Positions 41,001 to 49,089 of a DNA stretch of 64,000 nucleotides are shown here, piece after piece. Origin of the DNA: Amycolatopsis balhimycina FH 1894 (GTDB lineage: Bacteria > Actinomycetota > Actinomycetes > Mycobacteriales > Pseudonocardiaceae); contig NZ_KB913037.1 in NCBI RefSeq assembly GCF_000384295.1, positions 1,283,975 to 1,347,974 on the forward strand, written 5' to 3'. Position numbers and translations under genes: made by a program. Under the pieces are notes generated by a model. The model saw only the letters and a program-made list of their open reading frames with translations, did not search any database and had not been told where the DNA came from. Positions within the stretch are counted from its first letter, which is position 1. Every line of letters starts with the position of its first letter.

Positions 41001-41391
41001 GGTGGGCACCGCGGTGGACGTGGCGTGGACGTTCCGCGAACCGGGTCTGGCGGCGCCGGCAAAACCGTTGCCGCTGCTGGTGGTCCGGGCCGAGGGCGCG
41101 GTCGACGACCAGAGCCGGGCCCCGGCCGGGAAGCCGTTCGTGCTCGCGCTGACCGCACAGCGGCAGCCGGGTGCCGGCGAGTTCCGGCTGGCGGACCTGC
41201 GGGTCGAGACGTCCGCCGACGACGGCACGACCTGGACGCCGGTACCCGCCGTCCGGATCGGCAACGGCGGGCTCGCGCTGGTGCGCAACCCGGCGGGCGA
41301 AGGGTTCGTGTCGTTGCGGATCACCGCCCGCGACACGGAAGGCAACGCGGTCAGCCAGACAGTGATCAGGGCGTACCAGACAACACCGTGA
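38089..41391 (+). CDS. Secreted subtilisin-family (S8) serine peptidase, large
   Basis: A 1100-residue secreted protease. ATG 38089 follows GGGAGG; the signal peptide ends near PAVAAPAA, and a pro-region runs to about residue 205. The catalytic triad is visible: Asp in VGVLDTGVKADHPDL (near 221), His in DLGHGTHVAGIIAG (near 258) and Ser in LSGTSMAAPHVAGSA (near 433). About 650 residues of beta-rich C-terminal domains follow, with no obvious sortase motif. The architecture matches large actinobacterial S8 peptidases that degrade extracellular protein. Its 3' end overlaps the convergent small membrane gene by 26 bp. Confidence 0.93.
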   Translation: MQRKRKKTAGALAAVVVASLAQSMPAVAAPAAVSPVPGGPGQTVTLITGDKVRVLPNPRGASPVVIEPGPGRDRIGFLRETNTGTKPGDITVVPSDALALVASGKLDSRLFDVSELLRQHLADSAPQLPLILTDSAGAAAEAPPATTTVRDLPSVHGTALRQDKRRATEFWTWLTARAGVGKLWLDGLATPALDVSVPQIGGPAAWQAGYTGSSVTVGVLDTGVKADHPDLAGKVVEAKDFTGTRPDASDDLGHGTHVAGIIAGTGAASGGRYRGVAPDARLISGKVCVAYGCPESAVIAGMEWIAPKVRVVTMSLGGEATDGTDPVSQAVNALTGRYGTLFVAPAGNDRSNDLPEPGPVVAPAAADAALAVGSVSAQDTTSAFSNRGPRLGDYALKPDLAAPGEGIVSARAAGTRDGDIAPVDENYTRLSGTSMAAPHVAGSAALLLQRHPDWLADRLKTTLTSTAHATADVVEQGAGRVDVGRAVTQQVTATTGSLGYGFVAWPRAQSVTKTVTYRNDGDAAVTLALATTAALFTPSVPSVVVPAHGAADVGVTLRPGAAGAGQYGGRLTATAPGISVQTALGAFLEAESYDVSVRLIGRDGRFTVGVATLVDTATGAAFGVRPFRSDGTAVVRVPKGRYDLNAFDVSGDPAGQTRPAAVTLLSRPGQPVTGDVAFTLDARAGKPVRAAVDRADARLQGGELGLVSGNPGGTRTSTLAWTVQPGNELYAVGSDREVTDHTYALYFRATLAARPPGVDPNGYVYQLALLERGRVPADPVFRVRDRDLAVVDTRYHTQGKPANGLRVDDSTFGFPGADTSTYLVSAQTLPSRRTEYYTAGPGVSWQHIVAVYPTPLTDAENNYSYRTYRPGPQRSGWNRAPVGPAFGALQDGWGVLRAGNQLTYAIPLVSGSDPQQYTSPPGGLTGTATLSRDGVPLGTSASPAFGAFAIPDGPATYTLRSVATRDVPWSVVGTAVDVAWTFREPGLAAPAKPLPLLVVRAEGAVDDQSRAPAGKPFVLALTAQRQPGAGEFRLADLRVETSADDGTTWTPVPAVRIGNGGLALVRNPAGEGFVSLRITARDTEGNAVSQTVIRAYQTTP

Positions 41392-41929
41392 CAGCGACCG
41401 CGGCGAGCGGCACGACGAAGGCGGCCCCGGTCAGGAACCTCAGTTCCCGGCCGTGGGCCCGCCACTCGCCGTCCCAGCCGTTCTCACCGTCGTAGCGCAG
41501 GTTCGCCGTCGTCATCAGGGCCCGGCCGATGCCGAACCCGGCGCCCGCGCACAGGGCGGCGGCCACCGAAGCCGTGAGGGCCACGGCGACCGCGGCGACG
41601 TACGGCAGCCCGCTGGGCAGGTAGGTGCGGGCGCCGGTGCCCATTTCGAACCCGAACTGCAGCGGGCCGAGGTGCCGGCCGAGCCGGAACACGGTGTCCG
41701 GCACCAGCCGCCGGTTTTCCGGCAGCCGGAACGACCACACGCCCGTTTCCCGCAGCAGCACCGCACCGAGCGCGGCCGCCACCACGGCCCAGCGCACGAA
41801 GTCCGGCAGGGGTGCGCGCAGCAGCGATCCCGCCACGAGGAGAACCGTCGCGGTCAGGGCGCCGCCGCAGACCAGTCCCGCGCAGAACGCCACCACCGGA
41901 GTGCCTCGCCAGACCGGCGAGCTCAGCAC
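41366..41929 (-). CDS. Small membrane protein of Mau-like cluster (possible MauF-like)
   Basis: A 187-residue membrane protein with about four hydrophobic segments; start GTG 41929. A central cytoplasmic-looking segment VWSFRLPENRRLVPDTVFR leads into LGPLQFGFEMGTGARTYLPS just before a membrane helix. The compact Gly-rich FGFEMGTG motif looks like a substrate- or cofactor-handling loop of CcdA/MauF-type membrane proteins, but I cannot confirm that. It is the last gene of the five-gene minus-strand operon, 18 bp after the preceding ORF. Confidence 0.7.
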   Translation of the reverse strand: MLSSPVWRGTPVVAFCAGLVCGGALTATVLLVAGSLLRAPLPDFVRWAVVAAALGAVLLRETGVWSFRLPENRRLVPDTVFRLGRHLGPLQFGFEMGTGARTYLPSGLPYVAAVAVALTASVAAALCAGAGFGIGRALMTTANLRYDGENGWDGEWRAHGRELRFLTGAAFVVPLAAVAVTVLSGTP

Positions 41930-41947
41930 GAAGGCCGAGTTCCGGCT

Positions 41948-42121
41948 TCAACTGGAGCCGCTGGTGGCGAACCCCGCGGCCGCGCACAGGACGAGCCACG
42001 CGCTCGGCAGCAGCCAGCCCGGCCGGGCGAGCAGGAGTGCGCCCGTCACCCCGGCGGCGGCGAGCGCGAGCCCGGCGGCGATCGTCAGCGGGTGCCACCG
42101 GCGCCGCGGAACCGCGCGCAT
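41948..42121 (-). CDS. 57-residue two-helix membrane protein
   Basis: Its ATG (42119-42121) overlaps the stop of the Tat-exported protein gene by one base within ATGA-type spacing, which supports translation. The product begins with a basic patch (MRAVPRRRWHP) and has two hydrophobic helices separated by ARPGW. No family is recognised. The tight coupling suggests a subunit or assembly factor for the cluster. Confidence 0.65.
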   Translation of the reverse strand: MRAVPRRRWHPLTIAAGLALAAAGVTGALLLARPGWLLPSAWLVLCAAAGFATSGSS

Positions 42122-42687
42122 CAAAGGGCGGCGCGGCAGATCGTCAGGTACGTCTGGCCGGTGTACCCGCCGCCCCAGAAGGTGGAGAAGCCGTCCGAGC
42201 AGCGGTAGACCTTCTGGTCCGGTGTCGTCCACCGCCACGCGTTCTTGCCCACGAACTGGCCGCAGGTGTTGGCCACCGGCTGATGGTCGACCTGGATGCC
42301 GCCCTCGTTCCAGGTGCCGTACTTGTGCCACCCGGCGTCGCAGTAGGTGCTTCCCCGCCAGAAGCCGCCGAAGCAGGCGGCGTAGGCGTTGACGTAGGCG
42401 CCGCTGGTGTCGGGCAGCTCGGCGTAGCCGGTCGGATAGGCGTCGTGGCAGTCGTTGCGGTCGAAGCCCGGCATGCCGTACGGGCTGAACTCGGCGTTCG
42501 CCTTCCGGACCCGGGACAGGCCCGACCAGTCGAGCGCGGTCGCGCCGAGCGTCAGCGCGCCGAGCGCCACCGCGCGCAGGAACGTCCTCCTCGTGCCACC
42601 CGCCTTCAGCTTCCGTCCCGCGCGGGTGCCTCCGGCGTCCGGTCCGGGCCGGTCAAGACCGGGAATGCGCGCCAACTCCAGCGTCAC
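42121..42687 (-). CDS. Tat-exported cysteine-containing protein (MauA-like position)
   Basis: A 188-residue protein; GTG 42687 has an excellent AGGAGG eight bases upstream and overlaps the preceding MauD-like gene by 35 bp. A long N-region leads to a twin-arginine signal, GTRRTFLRAVALGALTLGA. The mature part (~130 residues) has six cysteines and is rich in Trp, Tyr and Gly (YVNAYAACFGGFWRGSTYCD, YRCSDGFSTFWGGGYTGQTY), ending TYLTICRAAL. The Tat leader on a small disulfide-bonded protein beside MauD/MauE homologues recalls the methylamine dehydrogenase light chain MauA, although MauA has many more cysteines and the Trp pair that forms TTQ cannot be placed. Treat it as an exported redox or binding protein of unknown function. 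Confidence 0.75.
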   Translation of the reverse strand: MTLELARIPGLDRPGPDAGGTRAGRKLKAGGTRRTFLRAVALGALTLGATALDWSGLSRVRKANAEFSPYGMPGFDRNDCHDAYPTGYAELPDTSGAYVNAYAACFGGFWRGSTYCDAGWHKYGTWNEGGIQVDHQPVANTCGQFVGKNAWRWTTPDQKVYRCSDGFSTFWGGGYTGQTYLTICRAAL

Positions 42688-43177
42688 CGCTATCGCCTCC
42701 TGCCTTCGGGACGGCCCATTCGGCCAGGGTGGTGTCCACTTCGCCGGCCCGGACCGGGAGCAGCATCCGGCGGACGCGGCCGGTCCCGTCGAGCAGCATC
42801 AGCACCGGTGGCGCGAGGTGGGAGACCGAACGCCACGCTTCGCCGTCGCTGACCACCGGCAGGCCGTGGGCCAGGTCCGCCCACGTCGTGCCGGGTTCGT
42901 GGGTCAGCAGGGTCGCTTCCGCGCCGAGCCCGGCCAGCCGTTCCACCACCGTCAGGCACAGCGGGCAGCCGGAATCGACCGCCGCCACGATCCGGCCGCC
43001 GTCCCCGGCGAACCGCGGGCCGAGGACCAGATCCGGGGGCACGGCGACGAACCCGTCCGTCGTCCGGGTGACCATCCCGCGCAGCAGCCGGACTTCGCGC
43101 AGGACGGCGGCCAAGCCGAAGAACAGCAGGATGATCGCCGCCCAGGTGAGGACGGTGACCGCGGTCGTCGGGGTCAT
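42653..43177 (-). CDS. MauD/TlpA-like membrane-anchored thioredoxin-fold protein
   Basis: A 174-residue protein with an N-terminal membrane anchor (TWAAIILLFFGLAAVL) and an extracytoplasmic thioredoxin-like domain whose redox motif is CPLC in AAVDSGCPLCLTVVERL. The cis-Pro region is HLAPPVLMLLDGTGRV. MauD proteins have this arrangement and, with MauE, form disulfides in the methylamine dehydrogenase light chain. The ATG overlaps the upstream stop (ATGA), and the gene overlaps the Tat-exported protein gene, its probable client. Confidence 0.82.
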   Translation of the reverse strand: MTPTTAVTVLTWAAIILLFFGLAAVLREVRLLRGMVTRTTDGFVAVPPDLVLGPRFAGDGGRIVAAVDSGCPLCLTVVERLAGLGAEATLLTHEPGTTWADLAHGLPVVSDGEAWRSVSHLAPPVLMLLDGTGRVRRMLLPVRAGEVDTTLAEWAVPKAGGDSGDAGVGAHSRS

Positions 43178-43866
43178 CGGCGGTCCCAGGCGACGTCGAT
43201 CTCGTCGAGCCAGTCGAGCCGTTGCCGCTCGGTCTTCGCCGCCGTGTCCGCGAGGTGGACCTCGGCCACGCCCGCCGGGCACCCGAGGACGAACGAGCGC
43301 GCGGAATCCCCGGCGTACGCCGATTTCCAGACCTCGCCGTGTTTCGTGCGGGCGCCCGCGTGCCGCGGGATCAGGCCCGCCGCGTGCCGCGGCGCGGGGA
43401 TGGACAGCGCGCCGTGGTCCTTCACCACGACCACGAAGTGTTCGTTCGCCGAGTCCAGCAGCGTCGCCGTTTGGGGGACGACGGTCATGCCGCCGGCGTG
43501 GTCTTCGATCCGCAGCGAACCGAACAGCGCGAGCACACGGTCGCGGCGGGGCGCCGGTCCGGCGTACACCGTCATCAGTTCGTGGTAGGTGCCGATCAGG
43601 GTGGCCAGCGACGACTGCCCGTCGCGGGCCTCGGCGACGATCACCTCCCGGCCGTGCACGACCAGGCGTTCGCGGGTTTCGGCCGGTGCGACATGCGTGC
43701 AGGCGAAGTCGTGGTAACCGCGTGGCCCGATCTGGAACCCGGTGCCGAACGAACCGCCGACGAAACGGACTCCGGCCACCACGTGGGAAACGGGGGCCGC
43801 CGCGGAAAGGCCCACGGTCACCCGGTCACCGCTCGGCGCCACCAGTCGCAGCCGTTGTGTCGCCAT
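43174..43866 (-). CDS. Hypothetical soluble protein of Mau-like cluster
   Basis: A 230-residue protein with no signal peptide or membrane segment, beginning MATQRLRLVAPSGDRVTVGL. It is beta-rich with two cysteines (FACTHVAP and VLGCPAGVAE). It occupies the place in the operon where a mau cluster would have the large subunit MauB, but there is no beta-propeller pattern and it is too short. First gene of the minus-strand operon, divergent from the MauE-like gene across 135 bp. Family not recognised; a cytosolic sensor or modifying enzyme is possible. Confidence 0.75.
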   Translation of the reverse strand: MATQRLRLVAPSGDRVTVGLSAAAPVSHVVAGVRFVGGSFGTGFQIGPRGYHDFACTHVAPAETRERLVVHGREVIVAEARDGQSSLATLIGTYHELMTVYAGPAPRRDRVLALFGSLRIEDHAGGMTVVPQTATLLDSANEHFVVVVKDHGALSIPAPRHAAGLIPRHAGARTKHGEVWKSAYAGDSARSFVLGCPAGVAEVHLADTAAKTERQRLDWLDEIDVAWDRR

Positions 43867-44001
43867 GAGACCTCCGATTCCCCCGGAATCCGCCCGGCGA
43901 GACTAGCCGACGGATTCGACCGCGGCCACGATCGTTCCGGAACGGTTTCCGAATTGCTCCGATCGGGGGACGGCAATTTTGTCAGCGAATACAGTGGTTC
44001 C

Positions 44002-44556
44002 ATGAACGTTTTCTGGCCGGCGGGAATGACCGTCCTGACCGCACTCGGGGCGATTCTCCTGGCCGTGGCCGGCGTGGCGCACGCCGCGCGGCCGCGGGAG
44101 CACCGGGCGGTGCTGCGAGTCCACCGCTTGCTGCCACCGGCGTGGACGGCTTTCGCGGCGCCGGCGACCGCCGTCACGGAGGTCCTCGTGGGCGTGGCCG
44201 TCCTCGCGTTCCTGCTCGCGGACCCGGCGGCCGCGGTTCTGCCCGCTGCTGCCCAAGCGGTCTTGTACTGCGCCTTTGCCGTCTACGCAGCCGTGCTGCG
44301 GACGCACCGGCCGGGCGTGCCGTGCGGCTGCTTCGGCGCGGAGAAGGTGTCGTGGGTGGTGGTGTCCCGAGCGGTCGTGCTCGCCGCGGGCAGCGCCGGA
44401 TACGCGGTCGTCGGGGCGGTAGTGCCGGACCGATGGTCGTGCGTGACGGCCGGCGTGGTCCTCGCGATGGCGAACCACTGGGTTTCCGCGTGGCGTGAAA
44501 CGGTTGATGATTCTTCAACCGCAATTCACGACCGGCGGAATCCGGCCGGGAAATAA
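44002..44556 (+). CDS. MauE/DoxX-like redox membrane protein
   Basis: A 184-residue protein with four to five transmembrane helices. The MauE signature is the cysteine pair in RPGVPCGCFGAEKVSW between helices, expected to exchange disulfides with a MauD partner. No convincing ribosome-binding site precedes ATG 44002; a TACAGT -10-like element only seven bases upstream suggests a leaderless message. Divergent from the operon encoding the MauD-like protein. Its 3' end overlaps the convergent ftsW-like gene by 31 bp. Confidence 0.85.
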   Translation: MNVFWPAGMTVLTALGAILLAVAGVAHAARPREHRAVLRVHRLLPPAWTAFAAPATAVTEVLVGVAVLAFLLADPAAAVLPAAAQAVLYCAFAVYAAVLRTHRPGVPCGCFGAEKVSWVVVSRAVVLAAGSAGYAVVGAVVPDRWSCVTAGVVLAMANHWVSAWRETVDDSSTAIHDRRNPAGK

Positions 44557-45812
44557 CTGACGAGTGTTCTCTTTTTCCGGATCGGCGACCGGAGTCCCTG
44601 TTCGCGCAGCGCGGCGACGGCCTCGGGTTCGTGGCGCGCGCAGTTGGCGAGGATGCCGAACACCAGCATGGTGACCAGCAGCGACGAGCCGCCGTAGGAG
44701 ATCAGCGGCAGGGTGACGCCGGTGACCGGCAGGAGGCCCACGACGTAGCCGACGTTGATCGCCGCCTGGCCGACGACCAGCAGGGTCAGCGTGCCCGCGA
44801 CGATGCGGATCCAGGGATCCGCGGTGCGGCGGGCGATCCGCATCCCGACGACGGCGACGCCCGCGTACAGCGCGAGTACCGCGACACCGCCGACGAAGCC
44901 CAGTTCCTCGCCGATGAGCGCGAAGATGAAGTCGTTCGCCACGCCCGGCAGGTAGCCCCAGTTCGAGCTGCCCTGCCCCAGCCCGCGGCCGAACACTCCC
45001 CCGTCGGCGAGCGCGTACGACGCCTGGGTCGTCTGGTACGAACCGGAACCGGAGTCAGGTGCCGACGACAGGAACGAGAGCACGCGCGCCTGCCGGTAGC
45101 CCGCGCTCAGGGCGAGCACGGTGAACCCGGCGGCCGCGCCGAGGACCAGCGCCGTGAACAACCGCGCGGGCATGCCGGCGAACCACAGCAGGCCGAGCAT
45201 GATGATGCCCAGGGTGATCGTGCCGCTGAGGTTCGGCTGCGCCATCACGAGCGCGAACATCAGCAACGTCACCGGGACGACGGGCACCAGCAGGTGCCGC
45301 CACCGGTGCAGCAACCGGTCCTTGGCCACGAGGACGTGCGCGCCCCACAGGGCGAGCGAGAGCTTGGCGAACTCGATCGGCTGGACGGACTGCCCGGCGA
45401 CGACGAACCAGCGCTGCGCCCCGCCGCCGTCGGAACCCAGCGGGGTCAGCACGAGAAGCAGCATGCCCAGCGAAACGATCATCGCCCCGCCGGACCACCG
45501 GCGGATCGTCGCGAGCGGCACGCGCAGGCCGAGCCAGAAGACCCCCGCACCCAGTGCGACGTAAGTGAGGTGCTTGCCGAACAAGCCGCCCTGGCCGGGA
45601 GTGCGCGGGTCGTAGGACGCCACCGACGACGCACTCGACACCATCACCACCCCGACGACGGTGAGGATCCCGGCCAACGCCAGCACCAGGTGGAACGACG
45701 CGAGCGGCCGGGTCGTCCACCCGGTCAGCCGCTCCCACGCGGCGGCCGCCGGTGCCCGCCGGACGCCGGCAGCTCGCTGCGCGGGCACGGGAGAAGCCGA
45801 ACGTGGTGGCAC
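44526..45812 (-). CDS. FtsW/RodA/SpoVE-family peptidoglycan polymerase
   Basis: A 428-residue polytopic protein (SEDS family). I start at GTG 45812 because GGGAGGAGG lies at the correct distance; a second GTG is adjacent and a longer frame exists. About ten transmembrane helices carry the SEDS motifs GGAQRWFVVAGQSVQPIEFAKLS (with the conserved Arg and Glu), the long extracytoplasmic loop with GRGLGQGSSNWGYLPG and the functional GEELGF, and the C-terminal GLLPVTGVTLPLISYGGSSL. SEDS proteins polymerise glycan strands with a class b PBP. No PBP gene is adjacent, so this is probably a paralogue outside the dcw cluster. Confidence 0.9.
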   Translation of the reverse strand: MPPRSASPVPAQRAAGVRRAPAAAAWERLTGWTTRPLASFHLVLALAGILTVVGVVMVSSASSVASYDPRTPGQGGLFGKHLTYVALGAGVFWLGLRVPLATIRRWSGGAMIVSLGMLLLVLTPLGSDGGGAQRWFVVAGQSVQPIEFAKLSLALWGAHVLVAKDRLLHRWRHLLVPVVPVTLLMFALVMAQPNLSGTITLGIIMLGLLWFAGMPARLFTALVLGAAAGFTVLALSAGYRQARVLSFLSSAPDSGSGSYQTTQASYALADGGVFGRGLGQGSSNWGYLPGVANDFIFALIGEELGFVGGVAVLALYAGVAVVGMRIARRTADPWIRIVAGTLTLLVVGQAAINVGYVVGLLPVTGVTLPLISYGGSSLLVTMLVFGILANCARHEPEAVAALREQGLRSPIRKKRTLVSYFPAGFRRS

Positions 45813-45931
45813 CACCGGGCCTCCTCCCGTTCCGCTGTGGTCCGGTCCGAGCTTGCCAGGCCCGGCTGGCAAGAGACTGAGAACCCCGCAGAACTCCTTC
45901 ACGCCGGCCATACGCGTCGCATGGGAAGGCT

Positions 45932-47545
45932 TCAGGTGCAGGCGAAACTCGAGGCGCTGTCCGGATCACCCGCGAGATACCGGGGCCAGCCCGGATAAGC
46001 GCACAGCGGCCGGGTGCGGTGGTGGGCCAGGTCGGTCACGACCTGGTTCGCGGGTGGCCGTCCCGCTTCGGTCCACCGCTCGAGCGCCGTGAGCGAGTCC
46101 CAGCCGGCCGCGAACGCCGGCGTGCCGAAGTTGGCGTGGTTCGCCCCGGGGACGACGTAGTACCGCAGGAACGCACCGGTCTCCCGGGGCCCCAGCACGG
46201 CACGGACCCGCTCGTAGTAGTCGCTCGTCGAGAACGGCGAGACCAGTTCGTCCGCAGCGCCGTGGAGCAGGATCAGCTTCCCGCCGGCGCGGGCGAACGG
46301 GCGCAGGTCCACGTCGTTCCGATCCTCCACTGTGGACAGGAAACTGATCCGGCCGAGCCACCGGCCGGGGTGCCGGGGGTCCACTTCCAGGGGGCTGTGG
46401 CGCGGGTCCCGGGTCAGGAAGTACTTGACCCACTGGTCCCAGTACTGCGTGCCGTACCCGCTCGTCACCGGCATGGGATCGGCCGGCGCGGTGGTGCCGA
46501 ACCCGAGGAACGGGGTCCGCATGTCCGCCCCCGCGAGGAACGGGAATCCCGGGTACCCGGTTTCGCCGCTGGCGATCCGATACGGCCACCGGAACGGGGA
46601 GGACAGGGCGGTCACGGCCCCGATTTGCGGATCCGACAGGCAGTCCGGCCCGGTATCGGCCCCTCCCGGGCAACGAAGCGTGCGCGGATCGAAGCGGCAG
46701 CCGCCCGGGTTCGAGACGACCTTGTCCCGGAGGCCGTCCTGACCGTCGCACGCGGCGACGACGCTGTCGTAGAGCAGCGTCTGCTTCGCGGGTCCGGGAA
46801 AAGCGCCGGGACGCGACAGGATTTGCGTCAGGTAGCCCAGGTCCAGGATCTCGGCGAGGTTGTTCCACGCCGGAAACGCCGAGATCACGCCGTCGAACGC
46901 GGCCGGCCACCGCTGGGCGACGACGAGGGCCTCGCGGCCGCCGGTCGACCCGCCGGCGAAGAAGACCTCGGCGGGCATCGCCGCGTAGGCGTGCCGGATG
47001 AGGAAAAGGCTCGCGTCGCGCGTCTTCTTGAGCGCGTCACCGGCGGCGAAGTTCCGCAGGGCCTCGTCGTTCACGCCGAACGAGCCGTCCAGTGACGGCG
47101 GGGACGCCGGGTTCTGCCGGTGGCCGGAGTCGCTCGCGAACGTCGCGTACCCCCGGGCCAGTGGCACCGGCCGGTCGGCGGGACCGAACGGCACGTTCGC
47201 CGTCAGGTCCGGGATGGTGCCGTCGAACCCGCCGCCGCCGAACATCATCGCCTTGTGGTTCCAGGCGCGGGGCAGCGCGACGCGCAGCTTGATGGCGGGC
47301 GCGGCCGGGTCGACCGGAAAGAGGTCGGCGTCGGCCTGGCAGTACTCGCCACGGACGGGATCGGACACGACCGAAACCGCCGTGACGCGGCCACCGGTGG
47401 TCGGCAGGCTCATCACCGCCGCGGGAATCCGCAGCCCGGCCAGCCCGGCACACCCCGGTGCCGCCGAGGTCGCCGCGGCGGGTCCGGGCACGCTCGCCGC
47501 CAGCACCACGGCCGCCGACACGGCGAGCCGACAGGTTCTCCTCAT
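45932..47545 (-). CDS. Secreted tannase/feruloyl esterase-family hydrolase
   Basis: A 537-residue secreted protein. ATG 47545 (GGAAAGAGG upstream) is preferred over the GTG one codon earlier; the signal peptide ends near PAAATSAAP. It follows the fungal tannase/FaeB family: nucleophile Ser in AGGSTGGREAL (near 201), the calcium-site segment CDGQDGLRDKVVSNPGGC with its disulfide, the acid in LHGAADELVSPFST and the His in VPGANHANFGTP. It hydrolyses galloyl or hydroxycinnamoyl esters. It lies 30 bp downstream of an MHS-type transporter, which may import the released aromatic acid. Confidence 0.92.
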   Translation of the reverse strand: MRRTCRLAVSAAVVLAASVPGPAAATSAAPGCAGLAGLRIPAAVMSLPTTGGRVTAVSVVSDPVRGEYCQADADLFPVDPAAPAIKLRVALPRAWNHKAMMFGGGGFDGTIPDLTANVPFGPADRPVPLARGYATFASDSGHRQNPASPPSLDGSFGVNDEALRNFAAGDALKKTRDASLFLIRHAYAAMPAEVFFAGGSTGGREALVVAQRWPAAFDGVISAFPAWNNLAEILDLGYLTQILSRPGAFPGPAKQTLLYDSVVAACDGQDGLRDKVVSNPGGCRFDPRTLRCPGGADTGPDCLSDPQIGAVTALSSPFRWPYRIASGETGYPGFPFLAGADMRTPFLGFGTTAPADPMPVTSGYGTQYWDQWVKYFLTRDPRHSPLEVDPRHPGRWLGRISFLSTVEDRNDVDLRPFARAGGKLILLHGAADELVSPFSTSDYYERVRAVLGPRETGAFLRYYVVPGANHANFGTPAFAAGWDSLTALERWTEAGRPPANQVVTDLAHHRTRPLCAYPGWPRYLAGDPDSASSFACT

Positions 47546-47575
47546 CACGGCCTCTTTCCGGAGATCGCGGGACGC

Positions 47576-48943
47576 CTAGTGGAGGTGCGCACCCGGGACG
47601 GCGAGCGGGTCAGCACGGACTTCGGCGGGGTTCGTCTCGGGCAGGAACCACGCGCTGGCGAACGTGATCAGCCCCATCGCCGCGATGTAGGCGGCGACCG
47701 GCAGGGTGCTCCCGGTCTTCGCGATGAGCGCCGTCATGAGGAACGGCGTGCCGCCGCTGACGACGATCGCGGACAGCTGGTAGGCCAGCGACGCGCCCGA
47801 GTAGCGGACGCCGGGTGCGAAGAGCTCGCCGAGGAAGCTCGCGATCGGGCCGTAGGTGAGGCACTGGAACACGAAACCCACCGTCACCGCGACGAAGATC
47901 AGCGGCAGCGAAGCGGTGCCGACGAGCCCGAAGTACGGGAAAGCCCAGACGGCGACGCCCAGCCCGCCGACCAGGATCAGCGGGCGGCGGCCCACCTTGT
48001 CCGAAAGGTACCCGGACCACGGAATGATCGCGAGCATCGCCACGGACGCGATCAACACGACGGCGAGGAGCGAATTCCGCTCGAGCTTCAGCGTGCCGGT
48101 GCCGTAGCTCAGGAGCCCGGAAATGCTGACGTAGAACAGGCTGTTGGTGGCGGACAGCAGCCCGCACCCGAGCAGGATGGTCCCCCACCGGGTGCGGAGG
48201 ACCTCGGCCAGCGGGGCGCGGGCCACCGGCTTCGACACCGCGCGCTGCAGTTCGCGGAACTCGGGCGTGTCCTCGACCTTGGCCTGGATGTAGAGCACCA
48301 CCCCGAACATCACGACGCTGAGCAGGAACGGGATGCGCCAGCCCCAGCCGAGGAACGCGGCGTCCGGCATCAGGCCACTGGCGGCCACGAAGATCAGGTT
48401 CGAGAGGATGACCGCGACCGGGACGCTGGTCTGGCCGAAAGTGCCGGCGAACCCGCGCCGCTTGGGACCGGCGGACTCGGTGAGCAGCAGCACGATCCCG
48501 CCCCACTGGCCCCCGGCCGCGATCCCCTGGACGAACCGGAGGGTGACCAGCAGGATCGGCGCCAGCGCCCCGACGTCCGACGCGCCGGGCAGGCAGCCGA
48601 TCAGGAACGTCGCGGCGCCCATGAGCGCCAGGCAGGTGACGACCACCGGCTTGCGCCCGTACCTGTCCCCGAGGTGCCCGGCGAGCACCCCGCCGATGGG
48701 CCGCGCCACGAAGCCGGCCCAGAAAGTGCTGAAGGCCAGGAGGGTTCCGGTCAGCGGCGAGGCGTGCGGGAAGAAGACCTTGGGGAACACCAGCGCGGCC
48801 GCGGTGCCGTAGAGGAAGAAGTCGTACCACTCGATCGAACTGCCGATGAGCCCCGCCGCCAGCAGCTTGCGGAACGCCCGGCGCCGGGTCGCGGGCAACC
48901 CGGTGCCGGACTGCCCTTCGGGTTGGGTGAGCGGGATGGCCAT
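47576..48943 (-). CDS. MHS-family (MFS) metabolite:H+ symporter
   Basis: A 455-residue, 12-helix MFS protein of the metabolite:H+ symporter branch (ShiA/ProP/KgtP). Motifs are GSSIEWYDFFLYGTAAALV in helix 1, the loop GHLGDRYGRKPVVV between helices 2 and 3, and RFVQGIAAGGQWGG. It is probably an importer of an aromatic or dicarboxylic acid; the paired tannase suggests gallate, ferulate or a similar compound. It is the first gene of a two-gene operon and is divergent from a GAF/CdaR-type regulator. Confidence 0.9.
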   Translation of the reverse strand: MAIPLTQPEGQSGTGLPATRRRAFRKLLAAGLIGSSIEWYDFFLYGTAAALVFPKVFFPHASPLTGTLLAFSTFWAGFVARPIGGVLAGHLGDRYGRKPVVVTCLALMGAATFLIGCLPGASDVGALAPILLVTLRFVQGIAAGGQWGGIVLLLTESAGPKRRGFAGTFGQTSVPVAVILSNLIFVAASGLMPDAAFLGWGWRIPFLLSVVMFGVVLYIQAKVEDTPEFRELQRAVSKPVARAPLAEVLRTRWGTILLGCGLLSATNSLFYVSISGLLSYGTGTLKLERNSLLAVVLIASVAMLAIIPWSGYLSDKVGRRPLILVGGLGVAVWAFPYFGLVGTASLPLIFVAVTVGFVFQCLTYGPIASFLGELFAPGVRYSGASLAYQLSAIVVSGGTPFLMTALIAKTGSTLPVAAYIAAMGLITFASAWFLPETNPAEVRADPLAVPGAHLH

Positions 48944-49019
48944 GGATGCCGCCTTCGTCGAGGAGCACAGGCAGGTGATGGCGGTGATGGTAGGGCGCCG
49001 TTACGCTGCTGGCTGAGGT

Positions 49020-49065
49020 GTGGACCACCCACTCCTCCCGCCGGAACGGTGGGACTTTCGCCCAC
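49020..49065. promoter_or_regulatory. Candidate operators in MHS-transporter / GAF-regulator divergent region
   Basis: GTGGACCAC (49020-49028) and GTGGG-N7-CCCAC (49049-49065) are two GTGG-type inverted repeats in the 146-bp divergent region, just upstream of the regulator's GAGGAGG. They may be sites for the adjacent regulator. Confidence 0.35.
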
Positions 49066-49089
49066 TCGACGCCGAGGAGGACGGCTCCC

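Noticed and set aside
42121..42687. A true methylamine dehydrogenase light chain (MauA)
   Set aside because: Only six cysteines are present, the Trp pair forming TTQ cannot be aligned, and no MauB is nearby; kept as MauA-like in position only.
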